A DNA stretch of 64,000 bases from Mycobacterium sp. ITM-2016-00316 (GTDB lineage: Bacteria > Actinomycetota > Actinomycetes > Mycobacteriales > Mycobacteriaceae), in the NCBI RefSeq assembly GCF_002968335.2, contig NZ_CP134398.1:2852001-2916000 (forward strand), written 5' to 3'. Under the pieces are notes generated by a model. It ran no database searches. It had not been told where the DNA came from and saw only the letters and a program-made list of their open reading frames with translations. Shown here piece after piece: positions 17,781-25,049 of this stretch. Each line of letters opens with the position of its first letter. Within the stretch, counting starts at the first letter, position 1. The position numbers were made by a program, and so were the translations under genes.

Positions 17781-18395
17781 ATGGCGAAGTCCGGCGAGAA
17801 TGTGTTCGGCAAGCGGTACGGAGAGGTGCTGCTGATCCGCGCGATGGGCGCGGACCTAGAGGCGACGGTCTACAACACGTTTCCGCTCAACGACTGCCCC
17901 GCCGAACTGTGGGATCGGTTGGACGCTGTGGCGATCGCTGCCGAACACGGTGCGGTCGCCGCGATTCTCAACGGTCCGCGGTACTGGCTGATGAGCGGGA
18001 TCGTCAAGGCGGCCGAACAGCTCACCACACGGGCCACGTTCGGCGGCCTGGAGATGACCCGGCAGGCCACGGTGCGGCTCGCGTCGCTGAATCCCGGCCC
18101 GTACCAACAGAACAGGGTCGACCGGAAGGCGGTGTTCGTCTTTGCCGCGGGCCGGCCGATCTACGAATTGGTCGACCCGGATGGTCGGCGGTGGATCATG
18201 CAGACCTACAGCCAGACGGTCGATGCGGCGCTGAGCCCGGCCGACCTGCCCGGTCTGGCCGCGCGTTTGACCCCGCCGCCCGGCTGGCGTTACGAGACGC
18301 GGATCCCGGAGTCCGATATCGTCATCGACACGGTCGGCCAGGACGCCTGCGTGACCCAGGACGACCTGGCCAACACCTACTCGCTGTCCTGCTGA
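17781..18395 (+). CDS. Hypothetical protein downstream of mpa
   Basis: 204 residues, no family recognised. No signal peptide or membrane span. It has a compact alpha/beta composition with VFGKRYGEVLLIRAM, EATVYNTFPLNDCPAELWDRLD, GPRYWLMSGIVKA, KAVFVFAAGRPIYELVDPDGRRWIMQTYSQT and a proline-rich segment LTPPPGWRYETRI. It starts 27 bp after mpa on the same strand and so is likely cotranscribed with it, and it ends in a 19-bp convergent overlap with the LysR gene. The pattern YEL-DPDG-WIMQ with conserved-looking aromatic residues suggests a real enzyme or binding protein. Any tie to the proteasome is inference from position only. Confidence 0.75.
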   Translation: MAKSGENVFGKRYGEVLLIRAMGADLEATVYNTFPLNDCPAELWDRLDAVAIAAEHGAVAAILNGPRYWLMSGIVKAAEQLTTRATFGGLEMTRQATVRLASLNPGPYQQNRVDRKAVFVFAAGRPIYELVDPDGRRWIMQTYSQTVDAALSPADLPGLAARLTPPPGWRYETRIPESDIVIDTVGQDACVTQDDLANTYSLSC

Positions 18396-19282
18396 GCAAC
18401 CGCGGCGGCGATCGCCCGCAGTTCCTCGAGCACCAGCGCGATCGCCGGCCGGGCCTCGGCCCCGGTTCGCGTCACCGCCTCGATACGCCGGGCGAGCTTG
18501 ATATCGCCGATCGGGCGGCGCACCAGGTCGCGCGCGAGCACGACGTAGCGGGGCAGCAGCGCTATCCCGATACCGGCCTGCACCAGCTCCTCGAGGACCC
18601 GGAAGTCATTGACCCGTTGGGTGATTCGGGGCGCCACCCCGGCGATGGTGGCGATCGACTTGAATACGTCATCGACCATGAGCCCACCCTCGACGCCGAT
18701 CCAGTCCTGATCGGCGAGCTCGGAGAGTTCTAGGCGCGCCCTGCCCGCCAGCGGGTGTGCCGGCGGCAGCAGCACGTCCAGTGGCTCGCGCAGCAGGACA
18801 GTCGAGGTGAATCGCGGCCCCCAGGCCTCGGTGTCACGCTCATCGCGATGGACGACCACCACATCGACATCGGCGAGTTGCTGGGGAGCCCGCGCTGCCG
18901 GCACGTCGACATCGCGGCCGATCACCTGGACTCCCTGCCGGTCGGCATGCACGATCAAGGGCGCCAACAACATCGCAGCACCGGACGGGAAGAAGGACAC
19001 CGTCACCTGACCGCGGGCGGTGGTCCGGTAGCTGTCCATATCGGCCTGCGCACGGTCCAGCGCGGCGAGCACCCGCTCGGCATGCCCGACCAGAACCTGC
19101 CCGGCGTCGGTCAGCCGTACCCGCCGGCCCGCCGGCTCCAGCAGTGCGACACCTGCCTCCCGCTGCAAGGTCTTGAGCTGTTGGGAGACCGCCGACGGAG
19201 TCATCGCGAGTACGTCGGCCACCGCGGCGACGGTGCCGTGGTCGGCAAGCTCGCGCAACATGCGCAACCGGAGGGCATCCAT
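18377..19282 (-). CDS. LysR-family transcriptional regulator
   Basis: 301 residues. N-terminal winged helix-turn-helix (LRMLRELADHGTVAAVADVLAMTPSAVSQQLKTL) and a C-terminal periplasmic-binding-protein-like effector domain (QVTVSFFPSGAAMLLAPLIV onward). It is divergent from an EamA transporter with a 73-bp gap that holds a good inverted repeat (19292-19308), the classic arrangement in which a LysR protein controls the neighbouring exporter. Confidence 0.93.
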   Translation of the reverse strand: MDALRLRMLRELADHGTVAAVADVLAMTPSAVSQQLKTLQREAGVALLEPAGRRVRLTDAGQVLVGHAERVLAALDRAQADMDSYRTTARGQVTVSFFPSGAAMLLAPLIVHADRQGVQVIGRDVDVPAARAPQQLADVDVVVVHRDERDTEAWGPRFTSTVLLREPLDVLLPPAHPLAGRARLELSELADQDWIGVEGGLMVDDVFKSIATIAGVAPRITQRVNDFRVLEELVQAGIGIALLPRYVVLARDLVRRPIGDIKLARRIEAVTRTGAEARPAIALVLEELRAIAAAVAQQDSE

Positions 19283-19291
19283 GTAGGGATA

Positions 19292-19317
19292 CTACTCATC
19301 AGAAGTAGAAAAAGTAG
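19292..19317. promoter_or_regulatory. Candidate LysR operator between LysR and EamA genes
   Basis: Inverted repeat CTACT-N7-AGTAG (19292-19308), followed by a further direct copy AAGTAG at 19312-19317. This fits a LysR recognition site plus an adjacent activation half-site, 10 bp upstream of the LysR ATG and about 40 bp before the transporter start. Confidence 0.5.
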
Positions 19318-19355
19318 CTGGACTGAATGGTCAGTGCCGCGGCACGCTTGCTCCC

Positions 19356-20291
19356 GTGACTCGCTCCCGTGTTGACCTTGCACTGCTGGCGGTGGCGCTG
19401 GTGTGGGGATCGAGCTACCTTGCCGCCAAGGAAGTCGTCGACGCGGACGGCGTTCCGGCCTTCCTGGCCTTGCGATTCGGGTTGGCCACCGCAGCACTCG
19501 GGCTGGTGCTGGGGCGCCGGATCGCGCGCGTCGGTCGCGACGAGCTGATCGCCGGATCGCTGTTCGGCGCGATACTCACCGCCGTCTGCGTATGTGAAAC
19601 ATACGGTGTGACAGGCACATCGGCGTCCAATGCGGGGCTCATCATGGCGTTGACGGTGGTCATCACCCCGCTGCTGGGTGGCCGGGGCGCCGTCGCACCG
19701 CTGTTCTACGCACCGGCGGCGATCGTGGTACTCGGCTGCATTGCGCTGACCCAGTCGGGTGGGTTCGCGCTTCCCGGCGCGGGGGACGTCCTGATCGTGG
19801 CCGCGGCGGTGCTGCGGGCCGTGCACGTCACCGTGCTGTCACGGACCTCGGCAACGCGCCGACTGGATCCGGCGGCGGTGACGCTGGTGCAGTTGGCCAC
19901 CGTGACGGTGCTGACGGCGATGCCCGCGGGCGTGCTCGGACAGTTCTCCGCGGTGCCCCAGATGTCCGGCCGCGACTGGGCTCTGACCGGCTATCTCGCG
20001 CTGGCGTGCACGGTCTTCGCCTTCGGCATCCAGACGTGGGCGGTGCGGTCCAGTACGCCGGCGCGCATGAGCCTGCTGCTGGGTACCGAACCGCTGTGGG
20101 CGGCGGCCATCGGAGTGGGGCTGGCCGGGGATCCGGTCACCGCGCTCGGGGTACTCGGCGCCGTCCTGGTCGTGGCGGGTACGAACTGGGGCAGAGTCGT
20201 TGACAGCGCAATGATTTCGCCGCCGGCTCCGGACGCGCGGGAACGTCCCCGCGGCGGCACGACGACGGGGCCGTTCCCGGGCAGGTGCTGA
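19356..20291 (+). CDS. EamA/DMT-family transporter
   Basis: 311 residues with about ten hydrophobic spans in two repeats of the EamA (drug/metabolite transporter) family: VALVWGSSYLAAKEVVD at the start of repeat one and the second repeat from about residue 150. Such proteins export amino acids or small metabolites. The start is GTG 19356, giving MTRSRVDLALLAVALVWGSS. The C-terminal 30 residues are soluble and low-complexity. The gene abuts the DUF732 gene end to end (stops at 20291 and 20292). Confidence 0.88.
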   Translation: MTRSRVDLALLAVALVWGSSYLAAKEVVDADGVPAFLALRFGLATAALGLVLGRRIARVGRDELIAGSLFGAILTAVCVCETYGVTGTSASNAGLIMALTVVITPLLGGRGAVAPLFYAPAAIVVLGCIALTQSGGFALPGAGDVLIVAAAVLRAVHVTVLSRTSATRRLDPAAVTLVQLATVTVLTAMPAGVLGQFSAVPQMSGRDWALTGYLALACTVFAFGIQTWAVRSSTPARMSLLLGTEPLWAAAIGVGLAGDPVTALGVLGAVLVVAGTNWGRVVDSAMISPPAPDARERPRGGTTTGPFPGRC

Positions 20292-20591
20292 TCAGCAGAG
20301 GTGCAGGATCGCAGCCTTGTACAGGAACGTCGCGTCGGCGGCGTCGACGTTCTCGTTGGTGTTCTCGTAGATCGCGTCGAGCGTGACCTGTTGGGGCACA
20401 CCGTTGGCGAGATCTTCGCAGACCGAATAACCGAGATTCAGGGCGACCTCCTGGGAGGTGTCCCCGTATCCGTAATCGGTCAGCTCGGTGAAATAGCCGG
20501 TTTCGTCGGCGCTGGCCGGAGCCGCGACGGCAAGTCCCGCGGCGAACGTCGCCGCGAGAACCGGCAGCAACATCTTCCTCATGGTGGTCAT
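20292..20591 (-). CDS. DUF732-family secreted protein
   Basis: 99 residues: a signal peptide (MLLPVLAATFAAGLAVAAPASA, cut after ASA) and a mature part of about 70 residues with two cysteines, CEDLANG and the final Cys of AAILHLC, that probably form the disulfide usual for DUF732 (YGYGDTSQEVALNLGYSVC). These small exported proteins are numerous in mycobacteria; function is unknown. Two Met codons three residues apart (20591 and 20582) are possible starts; the purine-rich GAAGGGATGA fits the second a little better. Confidence 0.85.
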   Translation of the reverse strand: MTTMRKMLLPVLAATFAAGLAVAAPASADETGYFTELTDYGYGDTSQEVALNLGYSVCEDLANGVPQQVTLDAIYENTNENVDAADATFLYKAAILHLC

Positions 20592-20657
20592 CCCTTCATC
20601 CCGTGTTGCGCAGGTGGATGCCAGTCGCCGGACATTGGCCGGTGATGCGCAGCGTAG

Positions 20658-20675
20658 GAAGTGTAAAGCCACTTC
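20658..20675 (-). promoter_or_regulatory. Inverted repeat with -10-like element upstream of DUF732 gene
   Basis: GAAGTG-N6-CACTTC, and on the minus strand TACACT (20660-20665) that could serve as -10 for the DUF732 gene. The 112-bp gap contains nothing else clear. The repeat may also act as a weak hairpin after the upstream membrane gene. Confidence 0.3.
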
Positions 20676-20703
20676 ACAGCGTGTGCACGGTGATCGAACA
20701 GAC

Positions 20704-21864
20704 TCAGACCTTGGCTTCCATCTCCAGGTAGGCGTCGCGTCCGGCGAGGCTGACCGCGACATCGGCGATCAGCGGATCGAAGAAGCGCTGCCGGTACAAC
20801 GGGTCGACGCTGGTGCTGACGGTGAAGTAGAGCCCGGACAGCACGGCGACGAACAACGAGGTGTGCACCACCGTCTGGGGTATGGGGATGTGCACGCCGA
20901 ACCAGGTTCCCGCACAGGGGGGTTGGCCGACCTGGCAGGTTTCTTCGCCGGCCCACAACACGGTGACGTCATAGGGGATGGCGATGATGCCCAGCGCCAG
21001 GAAGAAAGCGAACAGCCCGGCGGTGAACAGCACCACCTGGATGGCCTGGGACACCACCATCACGGCGACCACATTGATCTGCTCGGCGCGCGAGAGCGGT
21101 GTGCGAGTGCCGGCCGGTTCGGTGAAGGGCGTATCGACGAGCAGCCGGCCGGCATCGGTCTGTTCGGCACGGTCGTCCCGCAGGGCCTGTACCTCGTCCC
21201 GGATGGTGGTCACCATGAACACCAGCGCCACCAGGGCCAGGAAACCGACTGTCTCCCAGAGTCGCTGACGCGTCATACGAGCAGAAAGCTGCCAGAGCTC
21301 GCCGGTGAAATACACCACCACCGTCAGCATCAGCAGGGGCAGCGCCCTGCTCATCAGGGTGCCGAGTGCTCCCAACTGGACCCAGGCGAACCGGAAGGCC
21401 CAGGCCGCGATCGACCCGAAACCCAGGTAGGTCAGCCAGATCGCAAGCAGTGAGATCAGCACGAACAGCGGCGCCTCGGCGGCCGCCGCGCCCGACCAGC
21501 CGCTCACCGTCACCGGCATCACCACCACGAAGATCGCCATCACGCCCCAGGCGCCCCAACGCCGGGCAGCCTCGCCCAGCACGGTGGATCGCCGGTGCAG
21601 CGCGACGAGCACGAACGGGGCGGCCAGCAGCACGGCCGCGATGATCCCTAGCCGCAACGCATACGCGTAATTCGGGCCATCACCGGTGACCTCGGCCAAC
21701 AGCATCGTCAATGCAGTCAGGGCGCCGACCGAACTGATCATCGGTGCCGAGCGCTCGATCAGCCCGCGGGAGCGCACCCGGCGGGTCAGTACCAGCGGCA
21801 GACCGCGGTGCAGGAACCACTCGTGCACCTGCTCGTCGTTCCTGGTCGGGCTGCTGTCGGACAC
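20704..21864 (-). CDS. Multi-span integral membrane protein
   Basis: 386 residues from GTG 21864 (VSDSSPTRNDEQVHEWFLHRG). About ten hydrophobic spans; soluble loops carry RDEVQALRDDRAEQTDAGRLLVDTP and WAGEETCQVGQPPCAGTWFG with a possible disulfide. No named family is recognised. Its place near dop and its strand are consistent with the integral membrane gene Rv2113 of M. tuberculosis (memory, unverified). It is divergent from the histidine kinase (74-bp gap). Confidence 0.75.
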   Translation of the reverse strand: MSDSSPTRNDEQVHEWFLHRGLPLVLTRRVRSRGLIERSAPMISSVGALTALTMLLAEVTGDGPNYAYALRLGIIAAVLLAAPFVLVALHRRSTVLGEAARRWGAWGVMAIFVVVMPVTVSGWSGAAAAEAPLFVLISLLAIWLTYLGFGSIAAWAFRFAWVQLGALGTLMSRALPLLMLTVVVYFTGELWQLSARMTRQRLWETVGFLALVALVFMVTTIRDEVQALRDDRAEQTDAGRLLVDTPFTEPAGTRTPLSRAEQINVVAVMVVSQAIQVVLFTAGLFAFFLALGIIAIPYDVTVLWAGEETCQVGQPPCAGTWFGVHIPIPQTVVHTSLFVAVLSGLYFTVSTSVDPLYRQRFFDPLIADVAVSLAGRDAYLEMEAKV

Positions 21865-21938
21865 CGCAACATTGTGCGCGTTCGGCGGGCAAATGGTGTG
21901 CCACACGCCCAATCGGCCGCATGAGGCACAGTGGACAG

Positions 21939-23315
21939 ATGCGACGTGGACTGGCCCGGCCCGGCGACTGGGGAATCTCGGCCCGGTCCGCGTTCGTCGC
22001 GGCCAGCGTCGTCTTCGTCGCACTCGGGGTCACCGGGATGGTGCTTGCGGGCGTGCTGTACCGCTCGATGCTCAGTGAGGTCGACAACGCTGCGGCGGCG
22101 CGGGTCGCCCGGGCCGCCGCGGTGATCGCCGCCGGGGGCCCTGCGGCGATGAGTGACGAATTACTCGCCACCGACACGCGGGTGCTGGCCGTGCAGGTCA
22201 TCGACGCCGAGGGGACGGTACTGCAGCGCTCCCCGGGAGCGCCGGCCACGCCGTTGATTCCGGTCGGAGATATCGGCGCGGGCCTGCGGATCGGTATGCC
22301 CGAGCATGATTCACCGTTCGGCGAGATCCGTTTCAGTGCGCAGACCGTCATCGGCCCCGATGCGGCGCGCTACACCGTCGTCGTCGGCGAGGGCAGCCCG
22401 CTGGTGCTCTCGACGGTGGGAACCGTGGTCACCGCCCTGGCGATCGCCGCACCCGTGGTGATCGCGGTATCGGCGGCCGCGACCTACCTGCTGGTGCGCC
22501 GCTCGATGCGATCGGTGGACGACATCCGCTCCCGGGTCGCCGATATCACCACCTCGGATCTGGCGGAGCGGGTGCCGGTTCCGGACAGCCGCGACGAGAT
22601 CGCCGCGCTCGCGGTGACGATGAACGAGATGCTGGCCCGCATCGAGGCGGGCCATGCCGCGCAACAGCGGTTCGTCGGCGACGCTTCGCACGAGTTGCGT
22701 AGCCCGCTGGCCACCATCATCTCGGCCCTCGAAGTCGCGCAGGCACATCCGGATCTGCTCAACACCGAACTGGCCCAACACACCCTGATGCCCGAGGCGC
22801 AGCGGATGCGCTCGTTGATCGATGATCTATTGCTGCTCGCACGCGCCGACGAGCGTGGCTGGAACATCCGTCGTGACGACGTGGATCTCGACGACCTCGC
22901 CAACGGCGAGATCGAACGCGTGCGGCGGGCCAGTGACCTGGAGTTGACCGCGAGCATCGAACCGGTACGGGTCACCGGCGACCCGGCGGCGCTGGCCAGG
23001 GTGCTACGCAATCTGCTCGACAATGCCGCCCGGCACGCGTGCTCGGTGGTCGAGGTCGATGTCCGGCGCAGCGACGGGCATGCGGTGTTGATCATCGGCG
23101 ATGACGGACCGGGAATACCTGCGGGGGACCGGCTTAGGGTGTTCGACCGGTTCGTTCGGTTGGACGAGGGACGGTCTCGGGGTGCAGGTGGCACCGGCCT
23201 CGGTCTGGCGATCGTTTCCGAGATCGTCGCCGCCCATCACGGGCAGGTGCGCATCGAGGATCGTCCCGGCGGCGGTACGCGGGCGGTGGTTCAGTTGTCG
23301 GCGGCCAGCCGGTAA
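21939..23315 (+). CDS. Sensor histidine kinase
   Basis: 458 residues. Two membrane helices (about 15-40 and 155-185) enclose an external sensor loop of some 115 residues; then a HAMP linker, the dimerisation box with the phosphorylated histidine in DASHELRSPLATI, N box NLLDNAARHA, G1 DDGPGIP, F box and G2 GGTGLGLAI. All catalytic motifs are intact. The ATG at 21939 is chosen; the open frame upstream overlaps the divergent membrane gene. It converges on the response regulator gene with a 25-bp tail overlap, an unusual layout for a cognate pair. Confidence 0.93.
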   Translation: MRRGLARPGDWGISARSAFVAASVVFVALGVTGMVLAGVLYRSMLSEVDNAAAARVARAAAVIAAGGPAAMSDELLATDTRVLAVQVIDAEGTVLQRSPGAPATPLIPVGDIGAGLRIGMPEHDSPFGEIRFSAQTVIGPDAARYTVVVGEGSPLVLSTVGTVVTALAIAAPVVIAVSAAATYLLVRRSMRSVDDIRSRVADITTSDLAERVPVPDSRDEIAALAVTMNEMLARIEAGHAAQQRFVGDASHELRSPLATIISALEVAQAHPDLLNTELAQHTLMPEAQRMRSLIDDLLLLARADERGWNIRRDDVDLDDLANGEIERVRRASDLELTASIEPVRVTGDPAALARVLRNLLDNAARHACSVVEVDVRRSDGHAVLIIGDDGPGIPAGDRLRVFDRFVRLDEGRSRGAGGTGLGLAIVSEIVAAHHGQVRIEDRPGGGTRAVVQLSAASR

Positions 23316-23965
23316 CCGACACCCCGGATGGTCTCGATGGTGTTGGTGCCGAACGGGATGTCGATCTTGCGGCGAACGTAACCGACATACACCTCGACGA
23401 CGTTGTCCGGGCCGTCATAGTGCGCGTCCCAGACGTTGTGCAGGATATCCGCCTTGGTGACGGCGACGTTCTTGTTGCGCATCAGGTACTCCAGCACGCC
23501 GTACTCGCGCGGGGTCAGCGACAGCGCCTTGTCGCCGCGTTGCACGAGGCGCCGACCCGGATCCACCGTCAGGGTGCCCGCGGTCAGCATCGGCGGCTTG
23601 TGCGGTGCCGCCCGGCGTACCAGGGCGCGGAGCCGGGCCACCAGCACGATGAAGGAGAACGGCTTCGTCAGGTAATCGTCGGCGCCGAGATCGAACGCGT
23701 CGGTCTGGTCGTATTCACCGTCCTTGGCTGTCAACATCAGCACCGGCGTCCACACCGAACGGGCCCGCATCCGGCGCAGCACCTCATAGCCGTTGAGCCC
23801 GGGCAGCATGATGTCGAGCACCACAACATCGAAATCGTTCTCGGTGGCCTGCCAGAGTCCGTCGATGCCGTTGGCGGCCTCCACGACGGCGAACCCTTCG
23901 GCGCGCAGGCCGATTGCCAGAGTGGAACTCAACCGGGGTTCGTCCTCGACGATCAGAACTTTCAT
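23291..23965 (-). CDS. OmpR-family response regulator
   Basis: 224 residues. Receiver domain with acidic pocket VEDEPR, phosphoacceptor Asp51 in VVVLDIMLPG, and conserved Lys in YLTKPFS; then a winged-helix output domain (SLTPREYGVLEYLM ... VYVGYVRRKID ... TIRGVGYRL). It faces the kinase gene and is the presumed partner. Its start lies 462 bp from ectA on the opposite strand, so the same intergenic region may hold its target sites. Confidence 0.95.
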   Translation of the reverse strand: MKVLIVEDEPRLSSTLAIGLRAEGFAVVEAANGIDGLWQATENDFDVVVLDIMLPGLNGYEVLRRMRARSVWTPVLMLTAKDGEYDQTDAFDLGADDYLTKPFSFIVLVARLRALVRRAAPHKPPMLTAGTLTVDPGRRLVQRGDKALSLTPREYGVLEYLMRNKNVAVTKADILHNVWDAHYDGPDNVVEVYVGYVRRKIDIPFGTNTIETIRGVGYRLAADN

Positions 23966-24045
23966 AACGTCTCTATGTCTACCGGCTCACCGCAGAGGTC
24001 GGCACGCCACACTGCGCGTGGGACCCACATGCCAGGGAGTCAACG

Positions 24046-24114
24046 ATGAGCATGAAGGCAAAAAGCGCTGGTGCGTGGCGCGCCGACGGTCTGTTGGGCC
24101 TGCGTATCCAGTGA
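24046..24114 (+). CDS. Possible 22-residue small ORF upstream of ectA
   Basis: MSMKAKSAGAWRADGLLGLR plus two residues, ending at TGA 24112-24114. AGGGAG lies 7 bases upstream of the ATG. It could be a leader or just chance; composition is basic (several K and R). Nothing links it to a family. Confidence 0.2.
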   Translation: MSMKAKSAGAWRADGLLGLRIQ

Positions 24115-24199
24115 CGCTAGCCCTCGGGGTGACCGGTTGGTGCCACATTCGCCGAAACCGTCGGCGCCATGCGACAGGCCACCCGACTCCGGCATTCAC

Positions 24200-24213
24200 G
24201 TGATCCACGTCAC
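24200..24213. promoter_or_regulatory. CRP-like site upstream of ectA
   Basis: GTGATCCACGTCAC, i.e. GTGA-N6-TCAC, the core of the CRP/cAMP-receptor site used in mycobacteria. It lies about 215 bp before ectA, too far for simple class II activation unless transcription starts well upstream. Confidence 0.4.
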
Positions 24214-24220
24214 TGCGCAG

Positions 24221-24240
24221 GTAACGATTTGATAACGTTG
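24221..24240 (+). promoter_or_regulatory. Repeated TAACG element (GlnR- or OmpR-type site) upstream of ectA
   Basis: GTAACGATTTGATAACGTTG: TAACG occurs twice with an 11-bp period, and the pair reads AC-N9-AC. The first pattern is typical for an OmpR-class regulator bound as a head-to-tail dimer, the second for GlnR. It sits just after the CRP-like site. Confidence 0.35.
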
Positions 24241-24427
24241 CTGTCGGCGGCAATGGTGCCGCGGGTCCGGTGTTCGTGCTGGTGAGCGCGCGGCGAGCGG
24301 AGTTGCCCCATGGCACCCGCCAGCTGTCGCGGCTTGATCGGATTCTTCGGCTGTGTCTACCGTCGAAACACCGAAGATTTGAAACCAATTGTGATCGATG
24401 ACTGCTCGGTGGTGACTTTTACTCACG

Positions 24428-24985
24428 ATGAACGATGTCCAAACGGCTCCGAAAAGCGTTGCCGGAAAATATAATTGGGCCGCGTCTTTGCGGCCCCCAC
24501 GAGGATCTGATGCCCTCGCGATACGCGAACTGGTGGCCGAAACCGGTGTGCTGGACCTCAATTCGACCTACGCCTACCTGCTGCTGAGTACCGATTTCGC
24601 TCGTACATCCATCGTCGCGGACGTCGATGGGCAACTCCAGGGCTTCATCACCGGATATCAACCGCCACCCCGGCCGGGCGTGCTGTTCGTCTGGCAGGTC
24701 GCCGTCGCTCCGACCGTCCGGCGCGGCGGCTTGGCCGCCGCCATGCTGGATGCGCTGGTGGACCGGGTGCGCTCCGCTGGTGCCGGCGGACCGGTCACCG
24801 TCGAGGCGACCGTGTCACCGGGCAACGCACATTCGCGGGCGTTCTTCGGCGCCTTTGCGCGCCGTCACGGCGTGCCGCTGAGCGAGCATACCCATTTCAC
24901 CGCCGATCAGCTCGACCCCGACGGTGCCCATGAGGACGAACCGCTGCTGAGGATCGGGCCCATCGGCGCTCCGCAGGCCGACTGA
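24428..24985 (+). CDS. ectA: L-2,4-diaminobutyrate acetyltransferase
   Basis: EctA (185 aa) acetylates L-2,4-diaminobutyrate at the gamma-amino group, the second step of ectoine synthesis. The GNAT fold is visible: LRPPRGSDALAIRELVAETGVLDLNSTYAYLLL at the start, then GFITGYQPPPRPGVLFVWQVAV and the acetyl-CoA loop VRRGGLAAAML, and the substrate-site segment TVEATVSPGNAHSRAFFGAFAR. No clear ribosome site precedes ATG 24428. The first 60 bases are poorer in GC than the rest. First gene of ectA-B-C-D. Confidence 0.96.
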   Translation: MNDVQTAPKSVAGKYNWAASLRPPRGSDALAIRELVAETGVLDLNSTYAYLLLSTDFARTSIVADVDGQLQGFITGYQPPPRPGVLFVWQVAVAPTVRRGGLAAAMLDALVDRVRSAGAGGPVTVEATVSPGNAHSRAFFGAFARRHGVPLSEHTHFTADQLDPDGAHEDEPLLRIGPIGAPQAD

Positions 24986-25036
24986 AGCGTCCGGACAACC
25001 CGTGTTCGCCTCACCGCTCTATTGCTGAAACCTATT

Positions 25037-25042
25037 GGAGGA
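25037..25042 (+). promoter_or_regulatory. Ribosome binding site that fixes the ectB start
   Basis: GGAGGA, 7 bases before TTG 25050. The earlier in-frame TTG at 25035 overlaps this site and is therefore unlikely. Confidence 0.7.
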
Positions 25043-25049
25043 CAATACC

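Larger units (their letters stand above)
23966..24427. other. 462-bp intergenic region between response regulator and ectA
   Basis: This gap holds no long gene. It contains a 22-codon open frame with a ribosome site (24046-24114), a CRP-like site (24200-24213), a repeated TAACG element (24221-24240), and an AT-richer final 100 bp before ectA. It must carry the promoters of both the response regulator and the ectoine operon. Confidence 0.7.
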
